A DNA stretch of 64,000 nt from Lachnospiraceae bacterium (GTDB taxonomy: Bacteria; Bacillota; Clostridia; Lachnospirales; Lachnospiraceae): contig CAJTDN010000008.1 of assembly GCA_910574865.1 (NCBI GenBank), positions 1 through 64,000 of the forward strand, read 5' to 3'. How positions within the stretch are numbered: position 1 is the first letter of the stretch; each line of letters opens with the position of its first letter. The translations under genes were made by a program, and so were the position numbers. Under the pieces are notes generated by a model. The model ran no database searches and was not told the origin of the DNA. It was given only the letters and a program-made list of their open reading frames with translations. Positions 37,518 through 46,076 of the stretch are shown here, piece by piece.

Positions 37518-37553
37518 TTGACACAGTATAGCACAAATGTCAAACGATTTCCA
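37518..37553 (-). promoter_or_regulatory. Promoter of tig with an inverted repeat around the -10
   Basis: Minus-strand -35 TGGAAA (37548-37553) and -10 TATACT (37525-37530), 17-base spacing. TTGACA and TGTCAA (37538-37543 and 37518-37523) form an inverted repeat that straddles the -10, as an operator would. No regulator is known to me for this exact repeat. Confidence 0.5.
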
Positions 37554-37561
37554 GTGTTTTT

Positions 37562-38110
37562 TTACGCAAAAAGTATGGATTCTTTGATTTGCTCCGCTTT
37601 TTCGCTTCCCACGAGCACTTCCACGAGCTTCAGGGCGAACGGAACCGCCGTCCCCATTCCCCGTCCGGTCACGACGTGGCCATCCACGACCGCGGGTTCT
37701 TCCACCACCTCGGCCCCCGTCAAGGATTCCTCGAATGAAGGGTAGCAACAAGCCTTCCGCCCTTTCAGCACGCCCAGCCCGCCAAGGACGCTCGGTGCCG
37801 CACAAATGGCCGCAAGCCACTTCCCTTCCTCGTCCTGCGCGCGAAGCAATTCTGCCAGCCCGCGATGTTTCTGCAAATTCTTCGTCCCCGGCATGCCGCC
37901 CGGCAACACCAGCATGTCCGCCCTGGCGCACGACGTTTCCTCGAACACCTTGTCCGCCTTCACGTTAATCCAGTGTGCGCCTTGTACCATCTCACTTCCA
38001 CCCATGGACACCGTGTCCACGCGCACGCCTGCCCGGCGCAACACGTCCACCACGGTCAACGCCTCGATTTCCTCAAAACCATCCGCCAAAAACACACATA
38101 CATACTTCAT
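37562..38110 (-). CDS. DJ-1/PfpI family protein (YajL/DJ-1 type)
   Basis: A 182-residue single-domain protein of the DJ-1 superfamily. The nucleophile is Cys103 in the elbow AAICAAPSVLG, paired with Glu16 (DGFEEIEAL), as in DJ-1/YajL/ThiJ-like proteins. LVLPGGMPGTKNL and the C-terminal VTGRGMGTAVPFALKLVEVL stretch are typical. Members are proposed glyoxalases, deglycases or redox chaperones; function is not settled. It lies upstream of tig in the same direction, 75 bases from the tig start, and the tig promoter falls in that spacer. Confidence 0.92.
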   Translation of the reverse strand: MKYVCVFLADGFEEIEALTVVDVLRRAGVRVDTVSMGGSEMVQGAHWINVKADKVFEETSCARADMLVLPGGMPGTKNLQKHRGLAELLRAQDEEGKWLAAICAAPSVLGGLGVLKGRKACCYPSFEESLTGAEVVEEPAVVDGHVVTGRGMGTAVPFALKLVEVLVGSEKAEQIKESILFA

Positions 38111-38127
38111 CTTATATCCTCCTCGTC

Positions 38128-38157
38128 AGCGTCGGTGTAGGGATGGCGTTACGCCTC
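38128..38157. repeat. Degenerate end of the 55.4-kb cruciform element
   Basis: This 30-base stretch shares GCGTCGGTGTA and ACGCCTC, at the same spacing, with the left terminal repeat of the element at 55442-55720. No matching right end was found nearby, so it would be a relic. Similarity judged by eye. Confidence 0.35.
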
Positions 38158-38323
38158 CCGGCCCGCGGCCGTAAGCGTAACCGGACGGCAACATGTCCCC
38201 CGCATGCCAAACTCGTGCATCGACTCATTTTTTCCATTTAATACTACCAAAATCCGTGGCCAAACGCAATGCAAATCACGGATTTCTATTTACTTTTTTC
38301 GCGCATACTATTATTATTTTAAG

Positions 38324-38357
38324 ATGTTGGGGTCAAAATACATTTTGCCCCCAACAT
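38324..38357. repeat. Solo hairpin matching the end of the 250-bp repeat
   Basis: ATGTTGGGG and CCCCAACAT plus CAAAA and TTTTG form a 15-base-pair stem with one mismatch and a 4-base loop. The left arm (AAGATGTTGGGGTCAAAA) is identical to one end of the 250-bp elements at 48117-48369 and 55048-55297. It stands about 50 bases upstream of the CYTH gene start, and no T-run follows. Confidence 0.65.
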
Positions 38358-38406
38358 GTTTTCAGAATGCATCAGCCAATTATTCAACACGGAAAAGGAG
38401 AACCCC

Positions 38407-38946
38407 ATGGAAATCGAACGCAAATATTTGATACAAAAAGAACAAATCCCCCTCAACCCGTCGGACTACCCCTGCCGCCACATCGAGCAGGGATATCTGT
38501 GCACCCGGCCCGTCGTGCGCGTCCGGCGCGACAACGACAACTATTACCTCACCTATAAGTCGAAAGGGCTAATGGTACGGGAAGAATACAACCTCCCGCT
38601 GGACGCGGCCGCCTACGGGCATTTGAAAACCAAAATTGACGGCCGGCTGATTATAAAGGAACGCTACGTGATTCCGCTCGATGATACAGTGGAAACCAGT
38701 CCCTCCCGCGAGGAGGCGTACATGCAAGGCTTCCAAACGGCTTCGCCAAATTCACCAACCCTTCCGACAAATGCGGGTCTCTCCATCGAGCTCGACTTCT
38801 TCAAGGGGGATTACGAAGGGCTCATCCTGGCCGAGGTCGAGTTTCCCGACGAGGCAAGCGCGAACGCCTTTTGCCCGCCCGCATGGTTTGGCGAGGATGT
38901 CACTTATTCCACCAAATACCACAATAGCACGATGAGCCGTAAATAG
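38407..38946 (+). CDS. CYTH domain protein (triphosphate tunnel metalloenzyme)
   Basis: About 179 residues from ATG 38407 (AAGGAG 6 bases upstream; the frame is open to 38356). It begins MEIERKYLI, the EXEXK signature of CYTH enzymes, and continues with charged strands RVRRDNDNYYLTYKSKG, KIDGRLIIKERYVI, IELDFFKGDYEGLILAEVEFPDE and a C-terminal TYSTKYHN. CYTH proteins act on tripolyphosphate, thiamine triphosphate or as adenylate cyclases; small stand-alone forms are usually inorganic triphosphatases. It is one of the few plus-strand genes in the window, facing hom convergently. Confidence 0.92.
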   Translation: MEIERKYLIQKEQIPLNPSDYPCRHIEQGYLCTRPVVRVRRDNDNYYLTYKSKGLMVREEYNLPLDAAAYGHLKTKIDGRLIIKERYVIPLDDTVETSPSREEAYMQGFQTASPNSPTLPTNAGLSIELDFFKGDYEGLILAEVEFPDEASANAFCPPAWFGEDVTYSTKYHNSTMSRK

Positions 38947-39106
38947 GGAATGGTGTCACAAGCCGCGGGGGTATCGCACCCTCGCGGCAGTCGCACCCTC
39001 ATCATTGCTTTGCCATTACCGCCTCGACTTGTGATGCAGCCTTACCCACTACCGGGCGGATTCCAGACTTTCACTGGTTAGAAACGTGCGCCGCCGGGCG
39101 CACATC
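38947..39106. other. Short gene-free spacer between CYTH and hom genes
   Basis: No open frame of interest. It contains a compact stem GTGCGCC/GCGCAC at 39086-39103 and a stretch (about 39000-39085) that reads like conserved non-coding sequence such as the flank of an old mobile element. I could not assign it. Confidence 0.3.
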
Positions 39107-39133
39107 AAAAAGGGGCGGGTCATCGACCCGCCC
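39107..39133 (-). terminator. Terminator after hom
   Basis: Minus-strand GGGCGGGT pairs with ACCCGCCC across a 5-base loop and is followed by CTTTTTG, ten bases past the hom stop codon. Confidence 0.8.
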
Positions 39134-39142
39134 TTGAACGCT

Positions 39143-40360
39143 TTATCCCTCTATCCGCAGCCTATGCAAAATCTCTGGGAACCTTTCGGCACATTTCGCG
39201 TACTCGCCCTCCGTCATCTCTTCCGACAGGAACCCGAACTCGCCGTCAAGGCCTTCCACCTCCACGAGCGTGACCGAGCCAAACGACTCCTTCACGGCCG
39301 GAAGCTTCTCCCGCGCGTCGCCCGGCATCCGAACAAAAAACCTCCTGCTGATCGCGTCTGGCGGAAGCAGTTCTTCCTTCTCCTCCGACCACGCCCCCAT
39401 CATACTAATGGACGGGTTCTTCGCCGCCTCGACGACATCCGCCACCACCGCGCTGGCCGTCGGCAGCTTTCCGGCGCCGCTGCCATAAAACATGGCGTCG
39501 CCCAACATGTTCCCGCGCACGAAGACCGCGTTGAAAACGTCGTCCACCGCATATAACGGATGCTCCCGCCCCATCATCACCGGGGCAACCATGACGCACA
39601 TCTTGTCCCCGTGGCGCTTGGCCGAGGCAAGCAGCTTGACATGCATTCCCAGACTCCTCGCGTAGGCCATGTCCTCCTTGCTCACCTTCGTGATGCCTTC
39701 CGTGTAAATGTCCTCGAAATCGACCTTCTTCCCGGTGACCAGGGAACAAAGGATGGCAATCTTACGGCCGGTGTCATACCCTTCCACGTCCGCCTCCGGG
39801 TTGCGCTCCGCGTATCCTTTGTCCTGCGCCTCCTTCAAAACGATGTCATAATCCACGCCCTTGTCATACATCTTGGTCAGCATGTAGTTGGTCGTCCCGT
39901 TCAAAATGCCGCCGATCTCCTCTATCACGTCCGCCGTCAGCGAAGTCTTAAGCGGGCGCAGAATCGGGATGCCGCCGCCCACGCTGGCCTCGAAGAGGAA
40001 ATTGAGATTTTTCTCCCTGGCAATGGCAAGCAGCTCGGTTCCCCGCTTCTCCACCAGCGCCTTGTTCGACGTGGCCACGCTCTTGCCCGCCAGAAGGCTT
40101 CGCTTCACGAACGTGTAAGCCGGCTCGATGCCGCCCATCGTCTCCACGACGATGGCGACCTCCGAATCATTTACCACGATTTCGAAATCATGTACCACCT
40201 TCTCCTGCACCGGGTCGCCCGGAAAGTCGCGCAAGTCCAACACGTACTTCACGCAAACCTCCTCTCCCACCCTCTTCGCGATCACGTCCTTGTTCTTCTC
40301 AAGCACTTCCACCACGCCGGAGCCGACCGTGCCATATCCCATAACTGCTACGTTTATCAT
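39143..40360 (-). CDS. hom: Homoserine dehydrogenase
   Basis: A 405-residue NAD(P)-dependent enzyme of the aspartate family pathway, reducing aspartate semialdehyde to homoserine. N-terminal Rossmann motif GYGTVGSGVVEVL (8-20), catalytic core with GGGIPILRPLKTSL and GILNGTTNYMLTKM, DVEGYDTGRKIAILCSL (Asp and Lys of the active site) and a C-terminal ACT-like region (about 330-405). Length is slightly below the common 430 residues. thrB, thrC and aspartokinase genes are not adjacent, but dapB, from the same pathway, lies about 8 kb to the right. Confidence 0.95.
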   Translation of the reverse strand: MINVAVMGYGTVGSGVVEVLEKNKDVIAKRVGEEVCVKYVLDLRDFPGDPVQEKVVHDFEIVVNDSEVAIVVETMGGIEPAYTFVKRSLLAGKSVATSNKALVEKRGTELLAIAREKNLNFLFEASVGGGIPILRPLKTSLTADVIEEIGGILNGTTNYMLTKMYDKGVDYDIVLKEAQDKGYAERNPEADVEGYDTGRKIAILCSLVTGKKVDFEDIYTEGITKVSKEDMAYARSLGMHVKLLASAKRHGDKMCVMVAPVMMGREHPLYAVDDVFNAVFVRGNMLGDAMFYGSGAGKLPTASAVVADVVEAAKNPSISMMGAWSEEKEELLPPDAISRRFFVRMPGDAREKLPAVKESFGSVTLVEVEGLDGEFGFLSEEMTEGEYAKCAERFPEILHRLRIEG

Positions 40361-40505
40361 CTCTTATTCATCCTTTTCTCGTATTTAGGGTATCGTCCAG
40401 GATCGTGAATATGCCTCTAAACAAGGCAACGCCCCGTTCCCGTCACGTTTTCACCCGGTCGCGCGGTAAAACGCGCGAACCTGCCCGAACCGCCATGAAA
40501 CATCC

Positions 40506-41604
40506 TTACTTCGCGCTCAGGAAAGCGTTGATAAACGGGTCGATATTGCCGTCCATCACGCCGTTCACGTTGCTGACCTCCGTGTTCGTCCGATGATCCT
40601 TCACCATCGTGTAGGGCTGCATCACGTAGGAACGGATCTGGCTGCCGAAATTGATGTCGCGGACCTCCCCGCGGATGCCCGACATCTTGTCGGCCTGCTC
40701 TTGTTGTTTGAGCAAATATAGCCTGGCTTTCAACATCTGCATCGCCTTGTCCTTGTTCTGGTGCTGGGAACGCTCGTTCTGGCACTGCACCACGATGCCC
40801 GTCGGCAAGTGCGTGATTCGAATGGCGGACGAAGTCTTGTTGATATGCTGTCCGCCCGCCCCGCTTGAACGGTACGTGTCAATGCGCAGGTCGTCGTCGT
40901 TGATTTCCACTTCCACGTCGTCCTCGATGTCCGGTATCACGTCGCAGGAAGCGAACGAAGTCTGCCGTTTTCCCGCCGCATTAAACGGGGAAATGCGCAC
41001 CAGACGGTGCACGCCTTTCTCGGCACGCAGGTATCCATAGGCGTTCTCGCCCTCCACTTCAAACGTCACGCCCTTGATGCCTGCCACGTCGCCTTCCAAA
41101 AAGTCCAGCACTTCCAGCTTGAAACCCTTCTTCTCCGCCCAGCGGCTATACATCCGATAAAGCATGCCGGTCCAGTCGTTGGCTTCGGTGCCGCCGGCCC
41201 CCGAGTGGAGCGTGACAATCGCGTTGCACTTGTCGTACTCACCGGTCAGCATCGTCTGGATACGCTGCTCCTCGACCTCCTCCGAAAACCTGGCCAAATC
41301 CGCCTCGATTTCGGCGATGGTGTCCTCGTCCGGCTCCTCCTCGCTCATCTCGATGAGAAGCTGCAAGTCCTCATAGTCGGTAAACATCTGCTGGATCCGC
41401 TTGACCGCGTCCTGCAGGCCGCTCAACTCCTTCATCGTCTGCTGCGACTCTTCCGGGCTGTCCCAGAAGCCCGGCTCCTGCGTCCTTCTCTCAAGTTCTT
41501 CAATCCTTGCTTTCTTCGCTGCAGGGTTAAAGTGAATCCCTCAAATCTTTCAGCGGTTCCTCGTAAGCAAGCAATTTCTGCTTCAATTCATCCAACAAAA
41601 CCAC
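40506..41604 (-). CDS. prfB: Peptide chain release factor 2, with programmed +1 frameshift
   Basis: RF2 encoded in two frames. The first runs from GTG 41604 (AGAGGTGA upstream) for 25 codons to an in-frame TAA at 41527-41529; a +1 shift on CTT (41530-41532) enters the main frame at AAC (Asn-Pro-Ala-Ala), which ends at 40506. The combined product has about 365 residues, the normal RF2 length. The shift site is AGG-GAT-TCA-CTT-TAA-C, with the SD-like AGGG placed exactly as in E. coli prfB. RF2 hallmarks are ISPF (SPF codon-recognition motif) and [11 protein letters not shown] (GGQ). The slip stop is UAA instead of the usual UGA. It follows secA, as in many Firmicutes. Confidence 0.95.
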
Positions 41605-41724
41605 CTTAATCACCTCTTTCTTTATTTTAAAATTAATATGGCACGTTTCTGCCGCCATCCAAGAGCCATAGACCCCGCCGTACGAATCGTGACGCCATGC
41701 GCGCCCCTGGCGATTGTGAAATCT

Positions 41725-44301
41725 TTACACGACCTTCCGTCCGCAGCACTGCTTGTACTTCTTGCCGCTGCCGCACGGGCACGGGTCATTCGGGTAAACC
41801 TTTTTCTCCACCCGCTTCTTCGGCGCGCGCACGGTGCTTTCATCCTTGTTCGTGCCGGTCACCTTGGCCACCTGCTCGCGCTCCACCTTCTGTTCCACGC
41901 GGACGTGGAACAACGTGCGCACGACCATCTGGGCAATGCCGTTCGTCATCTCTCCGAACATGTCATATCCCATCATCTTGTACTCCACGAGCGGGTCGCG
42001 CTGCCCGTAGGCCTGAAGCCCGATTCCCTGACGCAACTGGTCCATGTCGTCAATATGATCCATCCATTTCGCATCGATGACCTTCAAGAGCACGACTCGC
42101 TCCAACTCACGGATATGTTCGGCTTCCGGAAACTCCGCCTCCTTCGCCTCGTACGCCTTGACGGCCTGCTCCTTCAACATGTGGCCCAACTGCTTCTTCT
42201 GCATGCCAGAAAGCTCTTCCCCGGTCGGCAACACAAGTTGCGGAATTACGTCGTGCAACGCGACGTCCAGCGCCGCCACGTCCCACTCCGCCGAATCCAT
42301 GTCCTCGGGAACCAACCGATCCACGATATGCTCCACGCATTCCGTAATCATGTTGTAGACGGTGTCGCGCATGCTCTCACCGTCGAGCACGCGCCGCCTC
42401 TCGGCGTAAATGATTTCCCGCTGCTCGTTCATCACCTGGTCATACTCCAGCAGGTTCTTGCGGATGCCAAAGTTGTTGCTCTCAATCTTCTTCTGCGCCG
42501 TCTCAATCGCGCTCGACAACATCTTGTGCTCTATCTGGTCGCCGTCCTCCACGCCCAGCGCGTTGAACATGTTCATCAGCCGCTCCGATCCGAACAAGCG
42601 CATCAGGTCGTCTTCCAGTGAAATGTAGAACCTGGATTCGCCCGGGTCACCCTGCCGTCCCGAACGGCCGCGCAGCTGGTTGTCGATTCGTCTCGACTCG
42701 TGACGCTCCGTGCCGATAATCTTCAAGCCGCCGGCCGCCTTGGCCGCCTCGTCCAGCTTGATGTCCGTACCGCGCCCGGCCATGTTGGTGGCAATCGTGA
42801 CCGCCCCGTGCAGGCCGGCATCGGCAACAATCTGCGCCTCCATCTCGTGGAACTTGGCGTTCAGCACGTTGTGCGGGATGCCTTCCTTCTTCAACATCTT
42901 GCTAAGTAACTCCGACACCTCGATGGTAATCGTGCCCACCAGCACCGGCTGCCCCTTGGCATGCGCCTCCTTCACCTGCTCCACGACCGCCTTGTATTTC
43001 TCGCGCTTCGTCTTGTAAACCGCGTCGTTCAAGTCCTCCCTCCGTACCGGGACGTTGGTCGGAATCTCGATGACGTCCATGCTGTAAATGTCGCGGAACT
43101 CCTTCTCCTCGGTCAGGGCCGTGCCGGTCATGCCGCTCTTCTTCTCGTACTTGTTAAACAAGTTCTGGAACGTAATCGTGGCCAGCGTCTTGCTCTCACG
43201 GCGCACCTTCACGTGCTCCTTCGCCTCGATGGCCTGGTGCAGCCCGTCCGAATACCGCCGTCCCGGCATGATGCGCCCGGTGAACTCGTCCACGATCATG
43301 ACCTCGCCCTCGGGAGTCACCACGTAGTCCTGGTCCTTGAACATCAGGTTATGCGCCCGCAGAGCCAAAATGATGTTGTGCTGGATTTCCAAATTCTCCG
43401 GGTCGGCCAGGTTATCAATATGGAAAAACTGCTCCACTTTCTTCACGCCGTCCTCGGTAAGGTTGACCGACTTCTCCTTCTCGCTGACGATGAAGTCGCC
43501 CGTCTCCTCGATGTCCTCGCCCATGAGGGCGTTCATCTTGGAAAATTCGCCGCTCGCCTCGCCGCGCTCCATCTGGCGTGCAAGGATGTCGCAGGCCTCG
43601 TACAGCTTGGTGGACTTGCCGCTCTGGCCGGAAATGATGAGCGGCGTTCTGGCCTCGTCAATCAGGACCGAGTCCACCTCGTCGATGATGGCAAAATGTA
43701 ACCCGCGCTGCACCAACTGTTCCTTATAAATCACCATGTTATCGCGCAGGTAATCGAATCCCAGCTCGTTGTTCGTCACGTACGTGATGTCGCAGCCGTA
43801 TGCCGCGCGCCGTTCGCCGTTCTCCATGCCGTTTAGCACCACGCCGACCGTCAGACCGAGAAATTCATGTACCTGCCCCATCCACTCCGCGTCACGCTTG
43901 GCCAGGTAATCGTTGACCGTGACGATGTGGACGCCCTTTCCTTCCAGCGCATTCAAATATGCCGGCAACGTCGAAACCAGCGTCTTACCTTCACCGGTCT
44001 TCATCTCGGAAATACGTCCCTGGTGGAGGATGATGCCGCCAATCAACTGCACACGGTAATGACGCATGCCGAGGGTCCGAACCGCCGCCTCCCGCACCGC
44101 CGCGAACGCTTCCGGCAAAATGTCGTCAAGCGTCTCGCCGCCGGCCAGGCGTTTTTTGAACTCCGTCGTCCTCTCCCGAAGCTCCGCGTCGGACAAAGCA
44201 TGCATCTGCGGCTCAAGTTCCTCAATCCTGTCCACGGTCGCGTAAATCCGCTTCAGCTCGTGCTCGCTGTGCGTCCCAAATATCTTCTCAAAAAAGCCCA
44301 T
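41725..44301 (-). CDS. secA: Preprotein translocase ATPase SecA
   Basis: An 858-residue SecA: NBD1 with Walker [15 protein letters not shown] (about 97-110), preprotein cross-linking domain, NBD2 with [12 protein letters not shown] and [20 protein letters not shown], helical scaffold, and a C-terminal zinc motif [13 protein letters not shown] near 842-854. It drives Sec export. The ATG follows AAGGAG, and a good sigma-A promoter is present. Only one SecA is in the window; whether a SecA2 exists elsewhere is unknown. prfB follows in the same direction. Confidence 0.97.
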   Translation of the reverse strand: MGFFEKIFGTHSEHELKRIYATVDRIEELEPQMHALSDAELRERTTEFKKRLAGGETLDDILPEAFAAVREAAVRTLGMRHYRVQLIGGIILHQGRISEMKTGEGKTLVSTLPAYLNALEGKGVHIVTVNDYLAKRDAEWMGQVHEFLGLTVGVVLNGMENGERRAAYGCDITYVTNNELGFDYLRDNMVIYKEQLVQRGLHFAIIDEVDSVLIDEARTPLIISGQSGKSTKLYEACDILARQMERGEASGEFSKMNALMGEDIEETGDFIVSEKEKSVNLTEDGVKKVEQFFHIDNLADPENLEIQHNIILALRAHNLMFKDQDYVVTPEGEVMIVDEFTGRIMPGRRYSDGLHQAIEAKEHVKVRRESKTLATITFQNLFNKYEKKSGMTGTALTEEKEFRDIYSMDVIEIPTNVPVRREDLNDAVYKTKREKYKAVVEQVKEAHAKGQPVLVGTITIEVSELLSKMLKKEGIPHNVLNAKFHEMEAQIVADAGLHGAVTIATNMAGRGTDIKLDEAAKAAGGLKIIGTERHESRRIDNQLRGRSGRQGDPGESRFYISLEDDLMRLFGSERLMNMFNALGVEDGDQIEHKMLSSAIETAQKKIESNNFGIRKNLLEYDQVMNEQREIIYAERRRVLDGESMRDTVYNMITECVEHIVDRLVPEDMDSAEWDVAALDVALHDVIPQLVLPTGEELSGMQKKQLGHMLKEQAVKAYEAKEAEFPEAEHIRELERVVLLKVIDAKWMDHIDDMDQLRQGIGLQAYGQRDPLVEYKMMGYDMFGEMTNGIAQMVVRTLFHVRVEQKVEREQVAKVTGTNKDESTVRAPKKRVEKKVYPNDPCPCGSGKKYKQCCGRKVV

Positions 44302-44408
44302 GATCCATAGTTTCTCCTTACATTTTTACACGCCTTTGCCACTTTTGAGGGAAACCACGCACGTCCCCGCGTGATACCACCAAATCCAAAGTGATAAAGT
44401 CTTTTCCC

Positions 44409-44437
44409 ATTTTAGCACTAACCGGACGGAAATTCAA
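44409..44437 (-). promoter_or_regulatory. Sigma-A-type promoter of secA
   Basis: Minus-strand -35 TTGAAT (44432-44437) and -10 TAAAAT (44409-44414) with 17-base spacing, about 110 bases before the secA start. Confidence 0.65.
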
Positions 44438-44536
44438 CCAATTCCTGACATTGACAAAAAATAATGGAAATCCGGGTTACTTTTCACAGGGCGTGGAAAG
44501 AAACAAATCCACCACGACGGAGGAAGAATCGGGCAT

Positions 44537-45307
44537 TCATCGGAACCCGCACAACCATTGATACGGTATGGGCCCCCCGAACAAATCCAGGGCACTTCCA
44601 ACCGTGAAATCCAGCCTGCCGCCGCAAAGTTCTTGAAAACGCGAAAGTTCCCCCATGCTCCCGATTCCGCCCGCATATGTAACCGGCGCCCCATCCCATG
44701 CCCCAAGCATTTTAACGAGCACTTCCTCCACGCCGGACGATTTCCCCTCCACGTCCACGCCGTGCACGAGGAACTCGTCACATTGCCTGGAAAGCCCGTC
44801 CAAAACCTTGCAAGTCAATTTCAGTTCGGTAAACTTCTGCCAACGGTCGGTGACAATGAAATAATCCCCGCCGCGCCTGCGGCAGCTTACGTCCAACACG
44901 ACGTGATCCCTGCCCACGGCCGACAGCAGCTTGTCCAGGTTACCCTGGTCGAACCTCCCGTCTCGAAACACGTAGGAGGTCACGATGACGTGGCTGGCTC
45001 CCGCCTCCAGATACTCGGCCGCGTTTTCGGCGGTGATGCCGCCGCCGACCTGCAGTCCGCCCGGATACGCACGCAAGGCGGCAAACGCCTGCGCCTTCGT
45101 GGCCTCGTAATGTTTTGAATCCTTCGAATTCAACAAGATGACGTGCCCGCCCTTTAGCCCGTCTTCCTTGTACATCCCCGCATAAACCGCCGCGCCTTGA
45201 CCCGACGAGAAATTTGTCACCGCCCGGTCGCCCTCGTCACTCAAGGAACCTCCCACGATTTGCTTTACCTTTCCATTATGTATGTCGATACATGGTCGAA
45301 ATTTCAT
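44537..45307 (-). CDS. hisA: Eukaryotic-type HisA (ProFAR isomerase)
   Basis: A 256-residue TIM-barrel protein that resembles the yeast HIS6 / plant form of phosphoribosylformimino-AICAR-phosphate isomerase more than the standard bacterial HisA. Matching landmarks are CIDIHNGKVKQIVGG near the N terminus, LQVGGGI, SHVIVTSYVFRDG, LDVSCRRRGGDYFIVTDRWQ, DEFLVHGVDVEGKSSGVEEVLV and DFTVGSALDLFGG. The enzyme performs step four of histidine synthesis. It stands alone between secA and a lipoprotein gene, with no other his gene in view. AAGGCGG precedes the ATG. A split-off paralogue with another sugar-phosphate substrate is possible but less likely. Confidence 0.9.
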   Translation of the reverse strand: MKFRPCIDIHNGKVKQIVGGSLSDEGDRAVTNFSSGQGAAVYAGMYKEDGLKGGHVILLNSKDSKHYEATKAQAFAALRAYPGGLQVGGGITAENAAEYLEAGASHVIVTSYVFRDGRFDQGNLDKLLSAVGRDHVVLDVSCRRRGGDYFIVTDRWQKFTELKLTCKVLDGLSRQCDEFLVHGVDVEGKSSGVEEVLVKMLGAWDGAPVTYAGGIGSMGELSRFQELCGGRLDFTVGSALDLFGGPIPYQWLCGFR

Positions 45308-45497
45308 ATATCCGCCTTTCCATGTTGGTCACGATACACGCCCACGCCGGAGTCGAATAACATATAACCATAATGACACCCCGGCCAGGGCAGAACCGCT
45401 ACGGCGATACGCGGCCATGTCAACCGCGACCGCGCACCGCCAGATTCCTTCCGCCATGCGCTTTCGCGCACGCAATCTCGTCACTTCTTAAATCCCG

Positions 45498-45899
45498 TCA
45501 CGGGTTTCCCGCGTTTTGTCCGGCGTTGTTCACTCCGGCACCGTCCCTGGTCACCCCGTCGGTCACGTCGTCCACGCCGTCCGTCACTCCGTCCATCACG
45601 TCGTCCACGCCGTCCGTCACTCCGTCCACCATGTCGTCGATGCCATTTGTAGCACCGTCCACGGCATCGTCAAGCAAACCATTGTCGTCCTTGCGATCCT
45701 TGGTATCGCCGCCAGTCACCGCTCCATTCTTGCCATCATTGTTTTTATCCGTCCCTGCCGTCGCGCCATTGACATTGCCATTGTTCGACGTTCCCTGGTC
45801 GGCGCCGTTAGTCTTGTCGTTTTTGTTCCCGCAAGCCGTCATGCTTCCAATCATCCCGACGCATAGGACGAGCAAAATCATTTTCTTCAAATTTTTCAT
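45498..45899 (-). CDS. Small acidic lipoprotein with DGVTDGVDDV repeats
   Basis: About 133 residues from ATG 45899 (GGGAG 7 bases upstream). A lipoprotein signal peptide ends in a lipobox with Cys (GSMTACGNK), followed by an Asn/Gly/Thr/Asp-rich low-complexity region and a tract of DGV(T/D/M) tetrapeptide and DGVTDGVDDV decapeptide repeats. No catalytic domain. The repeats are highly acidic and might bind calcium or simply act as a spacer; function unknown. A -10-like TATAAT (45932-45937) lies upstream, but its -35 is poor. Confidence 0.75.
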   Translation of the reverse strand: MKNLKKMILLVLCVGMIGSMTACGNKNDKTNGADQGTSNNGNVNGATAGTDKNNDGKNGAVTGGDTKDRKDDNGLLDDAVDGATNGIDDMVDGVTDGVDDVMDGVTDGVDDVTDGVTRDGAGVNNAGQNAGNP

Positions 45900-46076
45900 G
45901 TCAACTCTCCCTTTCCATAAATCATTTTTCAATTATAATGTTTACAGAAGCGGATTTTTTATGCATGGAAAAAAATGTGAATCACGCGCCTTTTCATGAA
46001 TTCCAGCCGCACAGCCGGATTTTTTACACTTCCTCCACGTTCTCGCCGCTTTGCCGTGCCGCGGGATGTCATTTTT

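Noticed and set aside
40506-41435. Reading prfB as a truncated gene that starts at the internal ATG 41435
   Set aside because: The upstream frame plus the CTT-TAA slip site restores a full-length RF2, so it is a programmed frameshift and not a truncation.
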